Below the pieces are notes generated by a model. That model worked only from the letters and a program-made list of their open reading frames with translations, ran no database searches and was not told where the DNA came from. A program made the position numbers and the translations under genes. Shown piece by piece: positions 42,117 to 53,545 of a stretch of 64,000 nt of DNA; the stretch's first letter is position 1, and every line of letters starts with the position of its first letter. Source of the stretch: Vibrio tubiashii (GTDB taxonomy: Bacteria; Pseudomonadota; Gammaproteobacteria; Enterobacterales; Vibrionaceae); NCBI RefSeq assembly GCF_028551255.1, contig NZ_CP117029.1:248001-312000 (forward strand), given 5' to 3'.

Positions 42117-43519
42117 TGGAACTATCGGTTTATGATCATTACTCGGAATCGGACATATTGTGGGTTGGTCAATATCCAAGCCATTGGAATCTCACGCGTG
42201 TTAAATATGAAGCATACGTAAAGGCTAGAGTAGGCTGGCATGGTTTAAAGTCCGATGACTTTACTGATGAAGGGCCATACCTCGTAACAGGGAGCGACTT
42301 CAAGGGACCTCGAATTCGTTGGAGTGATTGCTATCATTGTGATCTTAAGCGATATGAGCAAGACCCTTACATTCAGCTTACGAATGGAGATCTGCTAATC
42401 ACCAAAGATGGAACTATTGGTAAAGTCGCTTTGGTGGACGGGCTAGGAGATGATGAAAAAGCGACACTCAATAGTGGAGTTTTTGTTGTTAGACCTTTGA
42501 GAGATAACTTTTTAACGAAGTTCTATTTTTGGCTGCTTCAGTCTCGTGTGTTCACAGATTTTGTTAATTACAACAAAACAGGAAGTACGATAGTTCATTT
42601 ATACCAAGATACATTCGTGAATTTTGCTTATGCGTCCCCTGATATCGCAGAACAAACCCAAATTGCCAATTTCCTAGATCACGAAACCACCAAAATCGAC
42701 ACCTTGATCGAAAAGCAGCAGCAACTGATTAAGCTGCTGAAAGAAAAGCGCCAAGCGGTGATTAGCCATGCGGTGACCAAAGGTTTGAACCCGCAAGCAC
42801 CAATGAAAGACTCAGGTGTTGAGTGGTTAGGGGAAGTACCAGAGCATTGGGTGGTTTCACCAATAAAACATCTGCTAAGACAAAAGAAAGGTGCTGTTAA
42901 AGCGGGTCCTTTTGGTAGTCATTTAAAAAATTCCGATATGGACGGCGGAGATGTCAAAGTTATCACCCAAAAGAATGTGATCAAGAAAAACCTTTCTATA
43001 GGTGATTCATTTATATCTGAGCAGAAGTATCGAGAGCTTTCTGGATTTACAATCGAAAAGGAAGACGTTCTTATAACTACAAGAGGAACCATCGGTAGGA
43101 CTTGCGTATATAGTGATGAAGCAGTTGCAATACTACATCCATGTCTTATTAGAATGCAGTGTGATGAGACGAAGGTCATTCCTGAATTACTTGCGCTAAT
43201 AATTCAAGATAGCGGATATGCGATGGAGCAAATTTTAGTTAAGAGTAATGCGACAACAATTGAAGTTATATATTCAGACAACTTAGTGAATACCGAAATT
43301 TGCGTGCCAAAAACCATAGATGAACAGGTGAGGTTGCTAGAGTTTGTTGAGCTTGAAACTGATAAGTTTGATTCATTGGTTCGAAAAGCTGAAAGTGCTA
43401 TTTCATTAATGCAAGAACGCCGCACTGCTCTCATCTCTGCCGCGGTTACTGGCAAAATCGATGTGCGTAATTGGCAAGCACCAACATCTGAAAATCAAGC
43501 GTTGGAACAAACCGCTTAA
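42116..43519 (+). CDS. hsdS: type I restriction-modification specificity subunit
   Basis: A 467-residue DNA-recognition subunit with the usual two target-recognition domains. TRD1 (about 15-185) includes YPSHWNLTRVKYEAYV and a first conserved coil, EQTQIANFLDHETTKIDTLIEKQQQLIKLLKEKRQ. TRD2 starts at EWLGEVPEHWVVSP (about 236) and ends in a second similar coil, AESAISLMQERRTALISAAVTG. The two coils set the spacing of the split target site. No recognition sequence can be deduced. It overlaps hsdM by one base. Confidence 0.95.
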   Translation: MELSVYDHYSESDILWVGQYPSHWNLTRVKYEAYVKARVGWHGLKSDDFTDEGPYLVTGSDFKGPRIRWSDCYHCDLKRYEQDPYIQLTNGDLLITKDGTIGKVALVDGLGDDEKATLNSGVFVVRPLRDNFLTKFYFWLLQSRVFTDFVNYNKTGSTIVHLYQDTFVNFAYASPDIAEQTQIANFLDHETTKIDTLIEKQQQLIKLLKEKRQAVISHAVTKGLNPQAPMKDSGVEWLGEVPEHWVVSPIKHLLRQKKGAVKAGPFGSHLKNSDMDGGDVKVITQKNVIKKNLSIGDSFISEQKYRELSGFTIEKEDVLITTRGTIGRTCVYSDEAVAILHPCLIRMQCDETKVIPELLALIIQDSGYAMEQILVKSNATTIEVIYSDNLVNTEICVPKTIDEQVRLLEFVELETDKFDSLVRKAESAISLMQERRTALISAAVTGKIDVRNWQAPTSENQALEQTA

Positions 43520-43524
43520 ACATA

Positions 43525-43713
43525 TTGCCACTCTCGCTGAGTAAAGAGAAAGTAGAGTGGCTTTTTCGCCTTGGTTGGCAGCAAAGAATATTAGCCAAAG
43601 TAATTGGTGAGGCAGGTAGGCGACAAGTGCGCGAGACCCATGAGCATAGTGCGCTATGTGATTGGGCGAGAGAACACAGGCAACACCGCTGCATCGCCAA
43701 GTACGAAGGATAA
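43525..43713 (+). CDS. possible small protein between hsdS and hsdR
   Basis: A 62-residue frame starting TTG (MPLSLSKEKVEWLFRLG ...). It is Arg/His-rich with two Cys (CDWAREHRQHRCIA) and looks helical. It is 5 bases after hsdS and 15 before hsdR. There is no clear ribosome binding site and the minus strand also has a long open frame, so it may not be translated. I recognise no family. Confidence 0.3.
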   Translation: MPLSLSKEKVEWLFRLGWQQRILAKVIGEAGRRQVRETHEHSALCDWAREHRQHRCIAKYEG

Positions 43714-43728
43714 AAGAAGAAGTAAGGT

Positions 43729-46977
<3,249 letters not shown>

Positions 46978-47025
46978 TAGCGATTTCTAGGTTAGGTGTT
47001 GTGAGAGAAACTCTTCATTTACCGA

Positions 47026-47069
47026 AAGTGACAAGTGACGTACATATATATGTACGTCACTTGTCACTT
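47026..47069. repeat. 44-bp perfect palindrome
   Basis: Two AAGTGAC copies, a 16-bp GTACATATATATGTAC centre and two inverted copies (GTCACTT) form an unbroken 44-bp palindrome. It lies between convergent hsdR and the ATPase gene, which ends 18 bases later. It has no T-run at its end, so a plain intrinsic terminator is not the best reading. Confidence 0.9.
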
Positions 47070-47086
47070 ATAAAGCATGTTTGGAT

Positions 47087-48148
47087 TTAATGGTGGGAAC
47101 TGCCATATTCTTTTGGTTTAACTAAGTCATTGCTACTAGCATTATCCCCCTTTTGATGGATAGTAATTAATCCGGACTCAACTAGGGCATTTAAGCTACG
47201 TTTGAATCTCTGATTCATTGCGTTACTGGATAAACCCTCTTCAGTAGGGAAGTGTTTACGTAGCTCTGCTCGGGTGCAGCCTTCTGAACCGTAACTCTTT
47301 AATGCTCTTAACAGTGGGTTATCAGTCGAGTTAATCTCTTTTTTAAATGATGGGGGGGCCGTTAAGACTAGGGATGTAATTGGTTTCCTTTCATGGCCTG
47401 ATTGATCTAGAGTAATGCTGGTAAATTGCATGTTTAGGTCTGGCATTGGTTCCGAGTCTTTTTGTTTAGTTGTTTGCAATGTTGTGAGTTGTGTCTGATT
47501 GCTATGAATTACCTGAAACTCGAAGTCGCACGCACAGAGCAAGGAATTACTTCCTCTAGCTCCACTCCGTGCGTCTTTGCCGCTGTGATGAATACAGAGG
47601 ACGGAACTCTTTGTTGATTGACGCAAATTATCACACCCTCTAACGAAATCGCCCATGGAGTCTGAGTTGTTCTCATTTCCAATAAAGTTGCGAGCTAGTG
47701 TGTCGAAAACAATCAGTTGAACTTTAACACCATCTTTTTCCTCTATTTCTTGAATTGCTTCTATGAGGTGTTTCTGAGCCATATCCTCCGATACAAACAC
47801 ACTTTCTCCAAGAATATATAAATTATGCACGGAGACTCCATTTACTTGCTCCCAAGCTTTTACTCGTCTTGCGATCCCCATTTGTCCCTCTGCCGCTATG
47901 TAAACCACAGCTCCATGGCTCACATTGTAGCCATGCCATTTTTTTCCAGTTGCAATGGCGCAACTAATATCAATTGCTAAGAACGACTTTCTAGCACCTG
48001 GTTTTCCATATAAAACACCAAATGAGAAGCTTGGAAAGAAATTCTCTACAACCCATGATTGCGAAGCTTCATAGCCACTTGAGCCTTTTGTAAATGCTAA
48101 TGAGCCATAGGTATTTTTAATTACTTCGATAATTTCATTATTTTTCAT
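47087..48148 (-). CDS. RepA/AAA_25-type helicase-like ATPase
   Basis: A 353-residue RecA-fold ATPase resembling plasmid RepA helicases. Walker A GKPGARKS (48-55), AAEGQMGIARRV (85-96), Walker B QLIVFDT (144-150), HHSGKD (187-192) and ARGSNSLLCACDFE (197-210) match the family. A C-terminal winged-helix-like part follows (about 280-345). Such proteins on islands are usually linked to replication. With the HUH-like gene at the other end of the island it could form a replication or transfer module; this is inference. Confidence 0.82.
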   Translation of the reverse strand: MKNNEIIEVIKNTYGSLAFTKGSSGYEASQSWVVENFFPSFSFGVLYGKPGARKSFLAIDISCAIATGKKWHGYNVSHGAVVYIAAEGQMGIARRVKAWEQVNGVSVHNLYILGESVFVSEDMAQKHLIEAIQEIEEKDGVKVQLIVFDTLARNFIGNENNSDSMGDFVRGCDNLRQSTKSSVLCIHHSGKDARSGARGSNSLLCACDFEFQVIHSNQTQLTTLQTTKQKDSEPMPDLNMQFTSITLDQSGHERKPITSLVLTAPPSFKKEINSTDNPLLRALKSYGSEGCTRAELRKHFPTEEGLSSNAMNQRFKRSLNALVESGLITIHQKGDNASSNDLVKPKEYGSSHH

Positions 48149-48228
48149 GTTGCTTCCAAATTTTGGATGTAAAAGTTCCCTCAGATAGTCCTGAGTATTA
48201 GAGTTAATTTGATTACTTGGGTTATTTG

Positions 48229-49311
48229 TTAATAGTGATTGTTTGGATACAATCGAAGGTAAAAGTTGTTAAGCACGTTTAGGTCTCTATGACCTGATGT
48301 TTTGGATATTTTGGCAAGGGACCAGCCCTTGTTGTACATACGGCAAATCCCTTCTGCACGAAGGTCGTGAAATTTTAGATCTGTAATGTCTAGCTGTTTC
48401 ATCAAACTCCGCCATGCAGTTCCTACCGTTTTCGGATTGTAAGGAAAAATTGGGTCTCCTTTATCACCTCTAGGTTGACGAGTAATTATTTCAATCGCTT
48501 TAGGGGAAGGCTTGAACCGTGAAGTATTAAGTGTTCCTTTTTTAGGGGACTTACGCCTATTGATTGTTAGTATCTGGTTTTTCTCATCCCAGTCGTTCCA
48601 AGTTATTTTAGTCCCACAGATTTCTCCTATCCGTGCTGCTGTTTCTGCTGCAAACTCAATAATGTCCATCAATGGAAATCTATGTTTTTTGGCAATGTTT
48701 TCTTCTTTTAAGGCCCTAGTGATTTTGTGCCATTCTTCTGGACTCGGACATCTATTGCGCTCATTGCTGCGCGCAATAAAGCCGTGACGTTTTGCTGTTG
48801 AAAGACCTGAAGAGTATGAGTCTTTGGCCATTTTTAGATCAAAGATCGTTGCGCAGTCTTTGAGTGTAGAGTTTAGGGTCGAAAGATAGTTAGCGGTTGT
48901 TTGAGGCTTTACATTCCAATGGACGTTCATCTCCAAGGCCAGCATGTACCAGTCGTTAGGCTTTAGGAGCTCTACAGGTGCTTTTCCAAACGATGTATTT
49001 GAAACACGCTTGAGTAGGTTTTTATGAGACTCTTTCACTTTCGTTTGAAAGATCGGGTTTTCAATATAGTCATTGATAACAGTTTCGACCGTACAAGAAA
49101 CATTGTTTCTAGTGTTTTTTAAGAAACTGTAGTCACCATTTGCAAAGTTTTTTTGTACTTTTTGCTTGAATGCTTTTGCTTGTGAGATTGTTTTAAATGT
49201 TAGAGTCCGCTGTTTAAGGAATGTTTCTTTTGTTAGCGGGCGAACACGCACTTTGTGCTTTTTGCAGTTTTTGTCATCAGGTGAGACTTTTTCAATGGTA
49301 ACTGACGGCAT
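48229..49311 (-). CDS. tyrosine recombinase (second integrase)
   Basis: A 360-residue integrase. N-terminal arm-binding region, core-binding helices (about 70-170) and catalytic domain with R in AARIGEICGTK, HDLR in KFHDLRAEG, H in TSGHRDLNVL and the tyrosine in NNFYLRLY. All catalytic residues are present. It shares the VxIEK start and HDLRAEG motif with the next integrase, 270 bases away, and is a diverged paralogue of it. Confidence 0.9.
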   Translation of the reverse strand: MPSVTIEKVSPDDKNCKKHKVRVRPLTKETFLKQRTLTFKTISQAKAFKQKVQKNFANGDYSFLKNTRNNVSCTVETVINDYIENPIFQTKVKESHKNLLKRVSNTSFGKAPVELLKPNDWYMLALEMNVHWNVKPQTTANYLSTLNSTLKDCATIFDLKMAKDSYSSGLSTAKRHGFIARSNERNRCPSPEEWHKITRALKEENIAKKHRFPLMDIIEFAAETAARIGEICGTKITWNDWDEKNQILTINRRKSPKKGTLNTSRFKPSPKAIEIITRQPRGDKGDPIFPYNPKTVGTAWRSLMKQLDITDLKFHDLRAEGICRMYNKGWSLAKISKTSGHRDLNVLNNFYLRLYPNNHY

Positions 49312-49581
49312 ACAAACCTCTCTCTCAATGGGGCGATGAGGTATATGCTAGAACATGATTTTGCGCTTGGTAAAGCTATGATTATTATGCAATTTATCCA
49401 TCAAAAGCGTGTTGAATAGCTTAATTCCTAGGTCGTACAATTTCTATTTTTCAATGAAGTAGGACGAAAAAAAACAAGTATTTGGTTGTTTTTTGAACGC
49501 TGCTTTTATTGTTATTTTTGTGGCATTGATCTTGTTTTTTAGTGCAGTAGAAAACAAGATCTCCCACTGCACGTTGCTTAT

Positions 49582-50652
49582 CTATTTCTGATGGAGGTTT
49601 TTAGTCCCGAGGCGTAAGTAAATATTGTTTAGTACGTTGATGTCCCTGTGACCAGTTATCTTGGATATCTCTACGATGTTCAAGCCTCGTTCAAATAGAC
49701 GGCATGCCCCTTCAGCTCTAAGGTCATGGTAGTGGAGATCCGTAATGCCATTTTCTTTACACACCCTTTGCCAAGCTGCACCTATTGAAGCTGCTTTATA
49801 TGGGAAAATACGGTCACTAATTTGTGGTTGGCGCTTAATAATTTCAATAGCTTCAGGAAATAGCGGTATTACGGAATTGTTCCCTTGCTTTCGTCGAGGA
49901 TCTTTTCTATCTCTGATCGTTAGTGTTGCTTTATCTAGATCTAGATCTGTCCATGTGACTCTAGTTATCTCCCCTAATCTCATACATGTGAAAAGTGATA
50001 TATGGAAAATATCGACTAAGGGAATATGGGATGCCCTATGACTTTCTCGCTGTCTCAAGCCCTGCTCTGCAAGTTGAAGCTCTTCTTTCTTTGGGCGTCG
50101 TTCTCGAGTGTTGCTTCGTCCTATCAACCCATATTTTACTAGTGTAGGAATAGCCTCTTGATGAGCGTTGATGTTGGCTTCATAACCAAACATTGGCATG
50201 GCAACATTTATAACACTACGCAGGTAAGTTATGTCTTGATAAACCGTTTGAGGGAGTGGGGATGTGTCGTCATTTAATCTATCTCTGCAATGCTTGACAA
50301 GATGAGTTGCAGTGAGCTGATCTGCTTTCACTAAGGCAATATCATAGGTTCTGAGACGTCGCAAGACCGCGGCTTTTGAACGACCAATATCTCTTGAAGT
50401 GATTTCGTCATCTAGATAGAGGCTAATGAGATCACCAATTAAGATGCTTTTCTTTTTTATTAGGTTAGTTGGTATGGACTCATGTTGATCTAGATTACTA
50501 ACAAACTCCTTAGCCCATTGTTGAGCATGTGTTTTTTTATCGAAGGTTTTTGATTTTTCAAAGACGCGTCTGCCATTACTAGATACGCGAATGCGCGCTT
50601 TGTATTTTACTCCTGATTTACGTTGAATTTTCTCAATGTTAACTGTTGCCAT
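49582..50652 (-). CDS. tyrosine recombinase, probable dusA-targeting integrase
   Basis: A 356-residue integrase with R in CMRLGEITRVTW, HDLR in HYHDLRAEG, H in TGHRDINVL and the tyrosine in NNIYLRLG. An N-terminal arm-binding domain (MATVNIEKIQRKSGVKYKARI) is present. It reads away from attR, and its start lies about 270 bp from the attR core. The position next to the att site makes it the main candidate for integration into dusA. Which of the two integrases does so is not decided by sequence alone. Confidence 0.92.
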   Translation of the reverse strand: MATVNIEKIQRKSGVKYKARIRVSSNGRRVFEKSKTFDKKTHAQQWAKEFVSNLDQHESIPTNLIKKKSILIGDLISLYLDDEITSRDIGRSKAAVLRRLRTYDIALVKADQLTATHLVKHCRDRLNDDTSPLPQTVYQDITYLRSVINVAMPMFGYEANINAHQEAIPTLVKYGLIGRSNTRERRPKKEELQLAEQGLRQRESHRASHIPLVDIFHISLFTCMRLGEITRVTWTDLDLDKATLTIRDRKDPRRKQGNNSVIPLFPEAIEIIKRQPQISDRIFPYKAASIGAAWQRVCKENGITDLHYHDLRAEGACRLFERGLNIVEISKITGHRDINVLNNIYLRLGTKNLHQK

Positions 50653-50705
50653 GTTTACCTCTCAATCGTTGCTATAGAGGTACTGCTTATGATTTTTGTT
50701 TTGCG

Positions 50706-50734
50706 TTGAAGCCGTAGCGAACGATAGCTATAAT
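50706..50734 (+). promoter_or_regulatory. island-borne promoter reading into dusA
   Basis: TTGAAG (50706-50711) and a perfect TATAAT (50729-50734) with a 17-bp spacer lie inside the island end and point at dusA. They replace the native promoter left behind at 34097. Confidence 0.75.
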
Positions 50735-50766
50735 TCGCGGCTTGTTGATGGTTTAGTGAGGTTAGT

Positions 50767-50798
50767 CTGTCCCTCACGCTGTCCCTTGTTTTGTCCCC
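50767..50798. repeat. island-end TGTCCC repeats (right copy)
   Basis: CTGTCCC at 50767-50773 and CTGTCCCTTGTTTTGTCCCC at 50779-50798 give three TGTCCC words in about 30 bp. The larger copy is nearly the reverse complement of 34308-34326. They lie between the new promoter and dusA, so a bound recombinase could block dusA transcription. Confidence 0.65.
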
Positions 50799-50859
50799 TG
50801 CGACCGAAATCAGCCGAAATAGAACAGATTATGTTGCAATGCCCCTTAGTGGTATTTGC

Positions 50860-50883
50860 CTTAAGCTTTTGATACTAAAGGAG
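50860..50883. repeat. island-end direct repeat (right copy)
   Basis: CTTAAGCTTTTGATACTAA followed by AGGAG, near copy of 34261-34279. Its AAAGGAG end doubles as the ribosome binding site of the reconstructed dusA. Confidence 0.6.
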
Positions 50884-50892
50884 TATTGTAAT

Positions 50893-51873
50893 ATGTATCC
50901 ATCATCCCGATTCTCAATAGCACCCATGCTCGATTGGACGGATCGCCATTGTCGATACTTCCATCGCTTGCTGACCAGTGAAACGCTGCTGTACACCGAG
51001 ATGGTGACAACCGGTGCAATCATTCACGGTAAAGGTGACTTCTTAGCCTATAACCAACAAGAGCATCCAGTGGCGCTTCAGCTTGGTGGTTCGAACCCTC
51101 AGGATTTGGCTACGTGTGCTAAGTTAGCGGCAGAGCGCGGTTATGATGAGATTAACCTTAACGTCGGTTGTCCGTCAGACAGAGTTCAAAACGGTCGTTT
51201 TGGTGCGTGCTTAATGGCAGAGCCGGAGCTGGTGGCTGATTGTGTTTCTGCAATGCGTGATGTGGTTGATGTCCCAGTCACGGTGAAAACTCGTATTGGT
51301 ATCGATGACCAAGACTCTTATGAGTTTCTAACTGACTTTGTATCAATTGTCTCTGAGAAGGGCGGTTGTGAGCAGTTCACGATTCACGCGCGTAAAGCTT
51401 GGTTATCTGGTTTGAGCCCGAAAGAGAACCGCGAGATCCCGCCACTTGATTATCCGCGTGCTTATCAGCTCAAGAAAGACTTCTCGCACCTGACTATTGC
51501 GATTAATGGTGGCGTTAAGACACTGGAAGAGAGCAAGGAGCACCTTCTGCACCTTGATGGTGTTATGGTTGGGCGCGAAGCGTATCAAAATCCATATATC
51601 CTAGCTAATGTTGATCAAGAGATCTTTGGTTTGGATAAGCCAGTGAAGAAACGCAGCCAAGTGGTTGAAGAGATGTACCCATACATTGAGCAGCAGCTAG
51701 CTCAAGGTGCGTATCTTGGTCATATTACTCGTCATATGTTAGGTCTATTCCAAAATATGCCAGGTGCTCGTCAGTGGCGTCGTTACATCAGTGAAAACGC
51801 GCACAAACCAGGTTCGGGTATTGAAGTGGTTGAAGCTGCACTGGCGAAAATTCCTAAAGAGTTGGATGTGTAA
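50893..51873 (+). CDS. dusA: tRNA-dihydrouridine(20/20a) synthase DusA, rebuilt 5' end
   Basis: DusA reduces U20 and U20a in tRNA using FMN and NADPH; it has 326 residues. Motifs are [61 protein letters not shown] with the catalytic Cys, [10 protein letters not shown] and [20 protein letters not shown]. The ATG at 50893 has AAAGGAG nine bases upstream and gives [11 protein letters not shown]. Codons before the att core come from the island, but the protein is still conserved from RFSIAP onward. Frame extends further upstream but without a site or similarity. Confidence 0.95.
   Translation: MYPSSRFSIAPMLDWTDRHCRYFHRLLTSETLLYTEMVTTGAIIHGKGDFLAYNQQEHPVALQLGGSNPQDLATCAKLAAERGYDEINLNVGCPSDRVQNGRFGACLMAEPELVADCVSAMRDVVDVPVTVKTRIGIDDQDSYEFLTDFVSIVSEKGGCEQFTIHARKAWLSGLSPKENREIPPLDYPRAYQLKKDFSHLTIAINGGVKTLEESKEHLLHLDGVMVGREAYQNPYILANVDQEIFGLDKPVKKRSQVVEEMYPYIEQQLAQGAYLGHITRHMLGLFQNMPGARQWRRYISENAHKPGSGIEVVEAALAKIPKELDV
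50923..50934 (+). other. attR core repeat
   Basis: CCCATGCTCGAT within dusA codons for PMLD, matching attL at 34234-34245. Confidence 0.8.
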
Positions 51874-51918
51874 AAAATACCTAGTTACTTGGTTAATTTT
51901 ACCTCGTCGAAGGTTTTT

Positions 51919-51947
51919 AAAGAGCACTCAAATAGAGTGCTCTTTTT
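51919..51947 (+). terminator. intrinsic terminator of dusA
   Basis: AAAGAGCACTC (51919-51929) pairs with GAGTGCTCTTT (51935-51945), loop AAATA, then a T-run. Confidence 0.95.
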
Positions 51948-51986
51948 TATTTGTTATTTATCAATGTCTTAAGTTTAAGTGTGAGT

Positions 51987-52003
51987 TTGGCACGTATCCT
52001 GAT
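51987..52003 (+). promoter_or_regulatory. possible sigma-54 promoter of pspG
   Basis: TTGGCACG matches the -24 element perfectly; five bases on, CTGAT matches the -12 element TTGCA only in part. It lies 31 bp before the pspG ATG. In E. coli pspG is transcribed by sigma-54 with PspF. No PspF site was identified. Confidence 0.5.
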
Positions 52004-52033
52004 AGATATTCTAGGTCAACTAAGGAGAATCGT

Positions 52034-52243
52034 ATGTTTGAACTGATCTTTATCATGGTATTTGCTGCTACATTGCTAGTCACTGGCGTGACTATGGTGA
52101 CAGTGCTTGCTGGTGTAGCGTTTTCTTTGGTGGTCATGGTACTGCTTGGCATGGTAGGAGCAGTCCTTAATTTGTTGCCTTGGCTCATTGTTATTGCAAT
52201 CGGTATTTGGTTCTTTAAATCCTATGTGGCTCAGCCTAGATAA
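52034..52243 (+). CDS. pspG: phage shock protein G-like membrane protein
   Basis: A 69-residue protein with two long hydrophobic helices, about 5-45 and 48-64. The start MFELIFIMVFAATLLVTGVT and the later LLPWLIVIAIGIWFFKSYV resemble PspG of the phage shock response, an inner-membrane stress protein. The gene follows dusA, as pspG does in E. coli. AAGGAG lies 7 bases before the ATG. A longer frame starting inside dusA is a shadow. Confidence 0.85.
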   Translation: MFELIFIMVFAATLLVTGVTMVTVLAGVAFSLVVMVLLGMVGAVLNLLPWLIVIAIGIWFFKSYVAQPR

Positions 52244-52374
52244 ATAGATTGAAAGACAAATACTTGATGGCTAGTCGCACAAATATGCATTAGTATTTGA
52301 CGCATACCATACTTGTCTAGCTAAGGCAGCACAGCGAGGTGCTGCCTATTGCGATTAACTGGAGAGTCAAATTT

Positions 52375-53037
52375 ATGGGTTTAAAAACCGCAATTGCGTT
52401 GGCAGCTGTTGTTTCTACGTCTGCATTGGCAGAATCGTCTCTAACCACTAAGTTTGGCGCCGAAATGTGGTTTCCCAAGACTGAAGTAAATGAAGTCAAC
52501 CGAGAAAGCGATACCACACCGAGCTTCTATGCTGCGATAGAACATGATGTTAAATATGTTCCAGATGCACGCGTTCGCTATTCTACGGTCGATGCCGACT
52601 ATATGGCATTCAACAAATTAGATCTGACTTTGTATTACCGTATTCTGGAGCATGACTTAATGCACTTTGATGCGGGTATGACCTTCAGTGATTTGAGTAA
52701 TACTAAATACGTCAACGCGGATACTAATGACGTAAAGAACTTTGATGAGATGATTTGGGCTTGGTACGGCTATGCAGAAATTACGGTGCCGAATACCAAT
52801 CTTGATGTGATTGGTGAAATGAACTTTGGCAATAATAGCGGGATTAAGAGTACTGACTTGATAGCTGGAATGCAGTATCGACTGCCGCTTGGGAGCAGCA
52901 CACTGGCATTGCGTGGCGGTTACCGAGTGATAGACCTTGAAGCTGAAGAAATCTTTAAGCCTGCAGAAGGCTCAAACCTAGGTAAACCATTCATTTTCGC
53001 TAATGGCTTCTTTGCTGGAGCAGAGTTCTCGTTCTAA
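52375..53037 (+). CDS. outer-membrane beta-barrel protein (TIGR04219-type)
   Basis: A 220-residue protein with a signal peptide (MGLKTAIALAAVVSTSALA) and alternating hydrophobic strands ending in phenylalanine (GAEFSF), as expected for an outer-membrane barrel. Segments such as KFGAEMWFPKTEVNEVNRE and MQYRLPLGSSTLALRGGYRVIDLEA recall a family of vibrio barrel proteins of unknown function. ATG at 52375 is chosen for GGAGAG upstream and the clean signal peptide. It has its own terminator. Confidence 0.85.
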   Translation: MGLKTAIALAAVVSTSALAESSLTTKFGAEMWFPKTEVNEVNRESDTTPSFYAAIEHDVKYVPDARVRYSTVDADYMAFNKLDLTLYYRILEHDLMHFDAGMTFSDLSNTKYVNADTNDVKNFDEMIWAWYGYAEITVPNTNLDVIGEMNFGNNSGIKSTDLIAGMQYRLPLGSSTLALRGGYRVIDLEAEEIFKPAEGSNLGKPFIFANGFFAGAEFSF

Positions 53038-53059
53038 CGAAGCTTTCATACTGATTTTT

Positions 53060-53090
53060 AAAACGCTGCCTTCTAAGGTGGCGTTTTTTT
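53060..53090 (+). terminator. intrinsic terminator after the barrel protein
   Basis: AAAACGCTGCCTT pairs with AAGGTGGCGTTTT with two wobbles, then T residues. It lies 22 bases after the stop codon. Confidence 0.88.
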
Positions 53091-53188
53091 ATACCTATTG
53101 ATTATATTCACACAATTCATTTAGCACTTTCTTGTCGATTGACCATGCTTAAAGAGGAATAGTGTTTTTAGCCAGAGAAAGGAATCTC

Positions 53189-53419
53189 ATGACTATCAAT
53201 GAACTTAGACATCTTTATCGAGAGCAGCAATTGGTTGAAGCCATCATCGAGCCTTCGGCTCAGGAAGGCAGTTGGATCGTTGAGTTTCGTCATGCCCGTG
53301 GAGGCTTTGTTCTTTTAACCGACTCTCATGGTGAAGAATGTCACTATATGAACTTAGACCTCGCGTCGAAGTCAGCAATGGCGGTAGGTTTCAAACAAGT
53401 CAGAGTCGAAGCCAAGTAG
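53189..53419 (+). CDS. conserved small protein of unknown function
   Basis: A 76-residue soluble protein (MTINELRHLYREQQLVEAIIEP ... GGFVLLTDSHGEECHYMNLD). It looks like a mixed alpha/beta fold; no known domain or signal is recognised. The ATG at 53189 has AAAGGAA upstream; a GTG 27 bases earlier lacks a site. It stands alone 126 bp before cysJ. Confidence 0.7.
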   Translation: MTINELRHLYREQQLVEAIIEPSAQEGSWIVEFRHARGGFVLLTDSHGEECHYMNLDLASKSAMAVGFKQVRVEAK

Positions 53420-53545
53420 GTGAGTTAGTTCAATTCTTCTCCTTTCTTTAATTCGAAAAGTTATAAAACATTCACTTCTATTCTTTCTTGTTATTAAAGA
53501 GAGTGGTTAATCTATCATCACGCAATGAATAGGGATGTCGAGACC

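Noticed and set aside
51764..52243. Long 159-codon frame that overlaps dusA and includes pspG
   Set aside because: Only the last 69 codons look like a protein family and have a ribosome binding site. The front part is dusA in another frame.
52325..52346. Hairpin GGCAGCAC/GTGCTGCC as terminator of pspG
   Set aside because: A good stem but no T-run follows (TATTGCG). Left unassigned.
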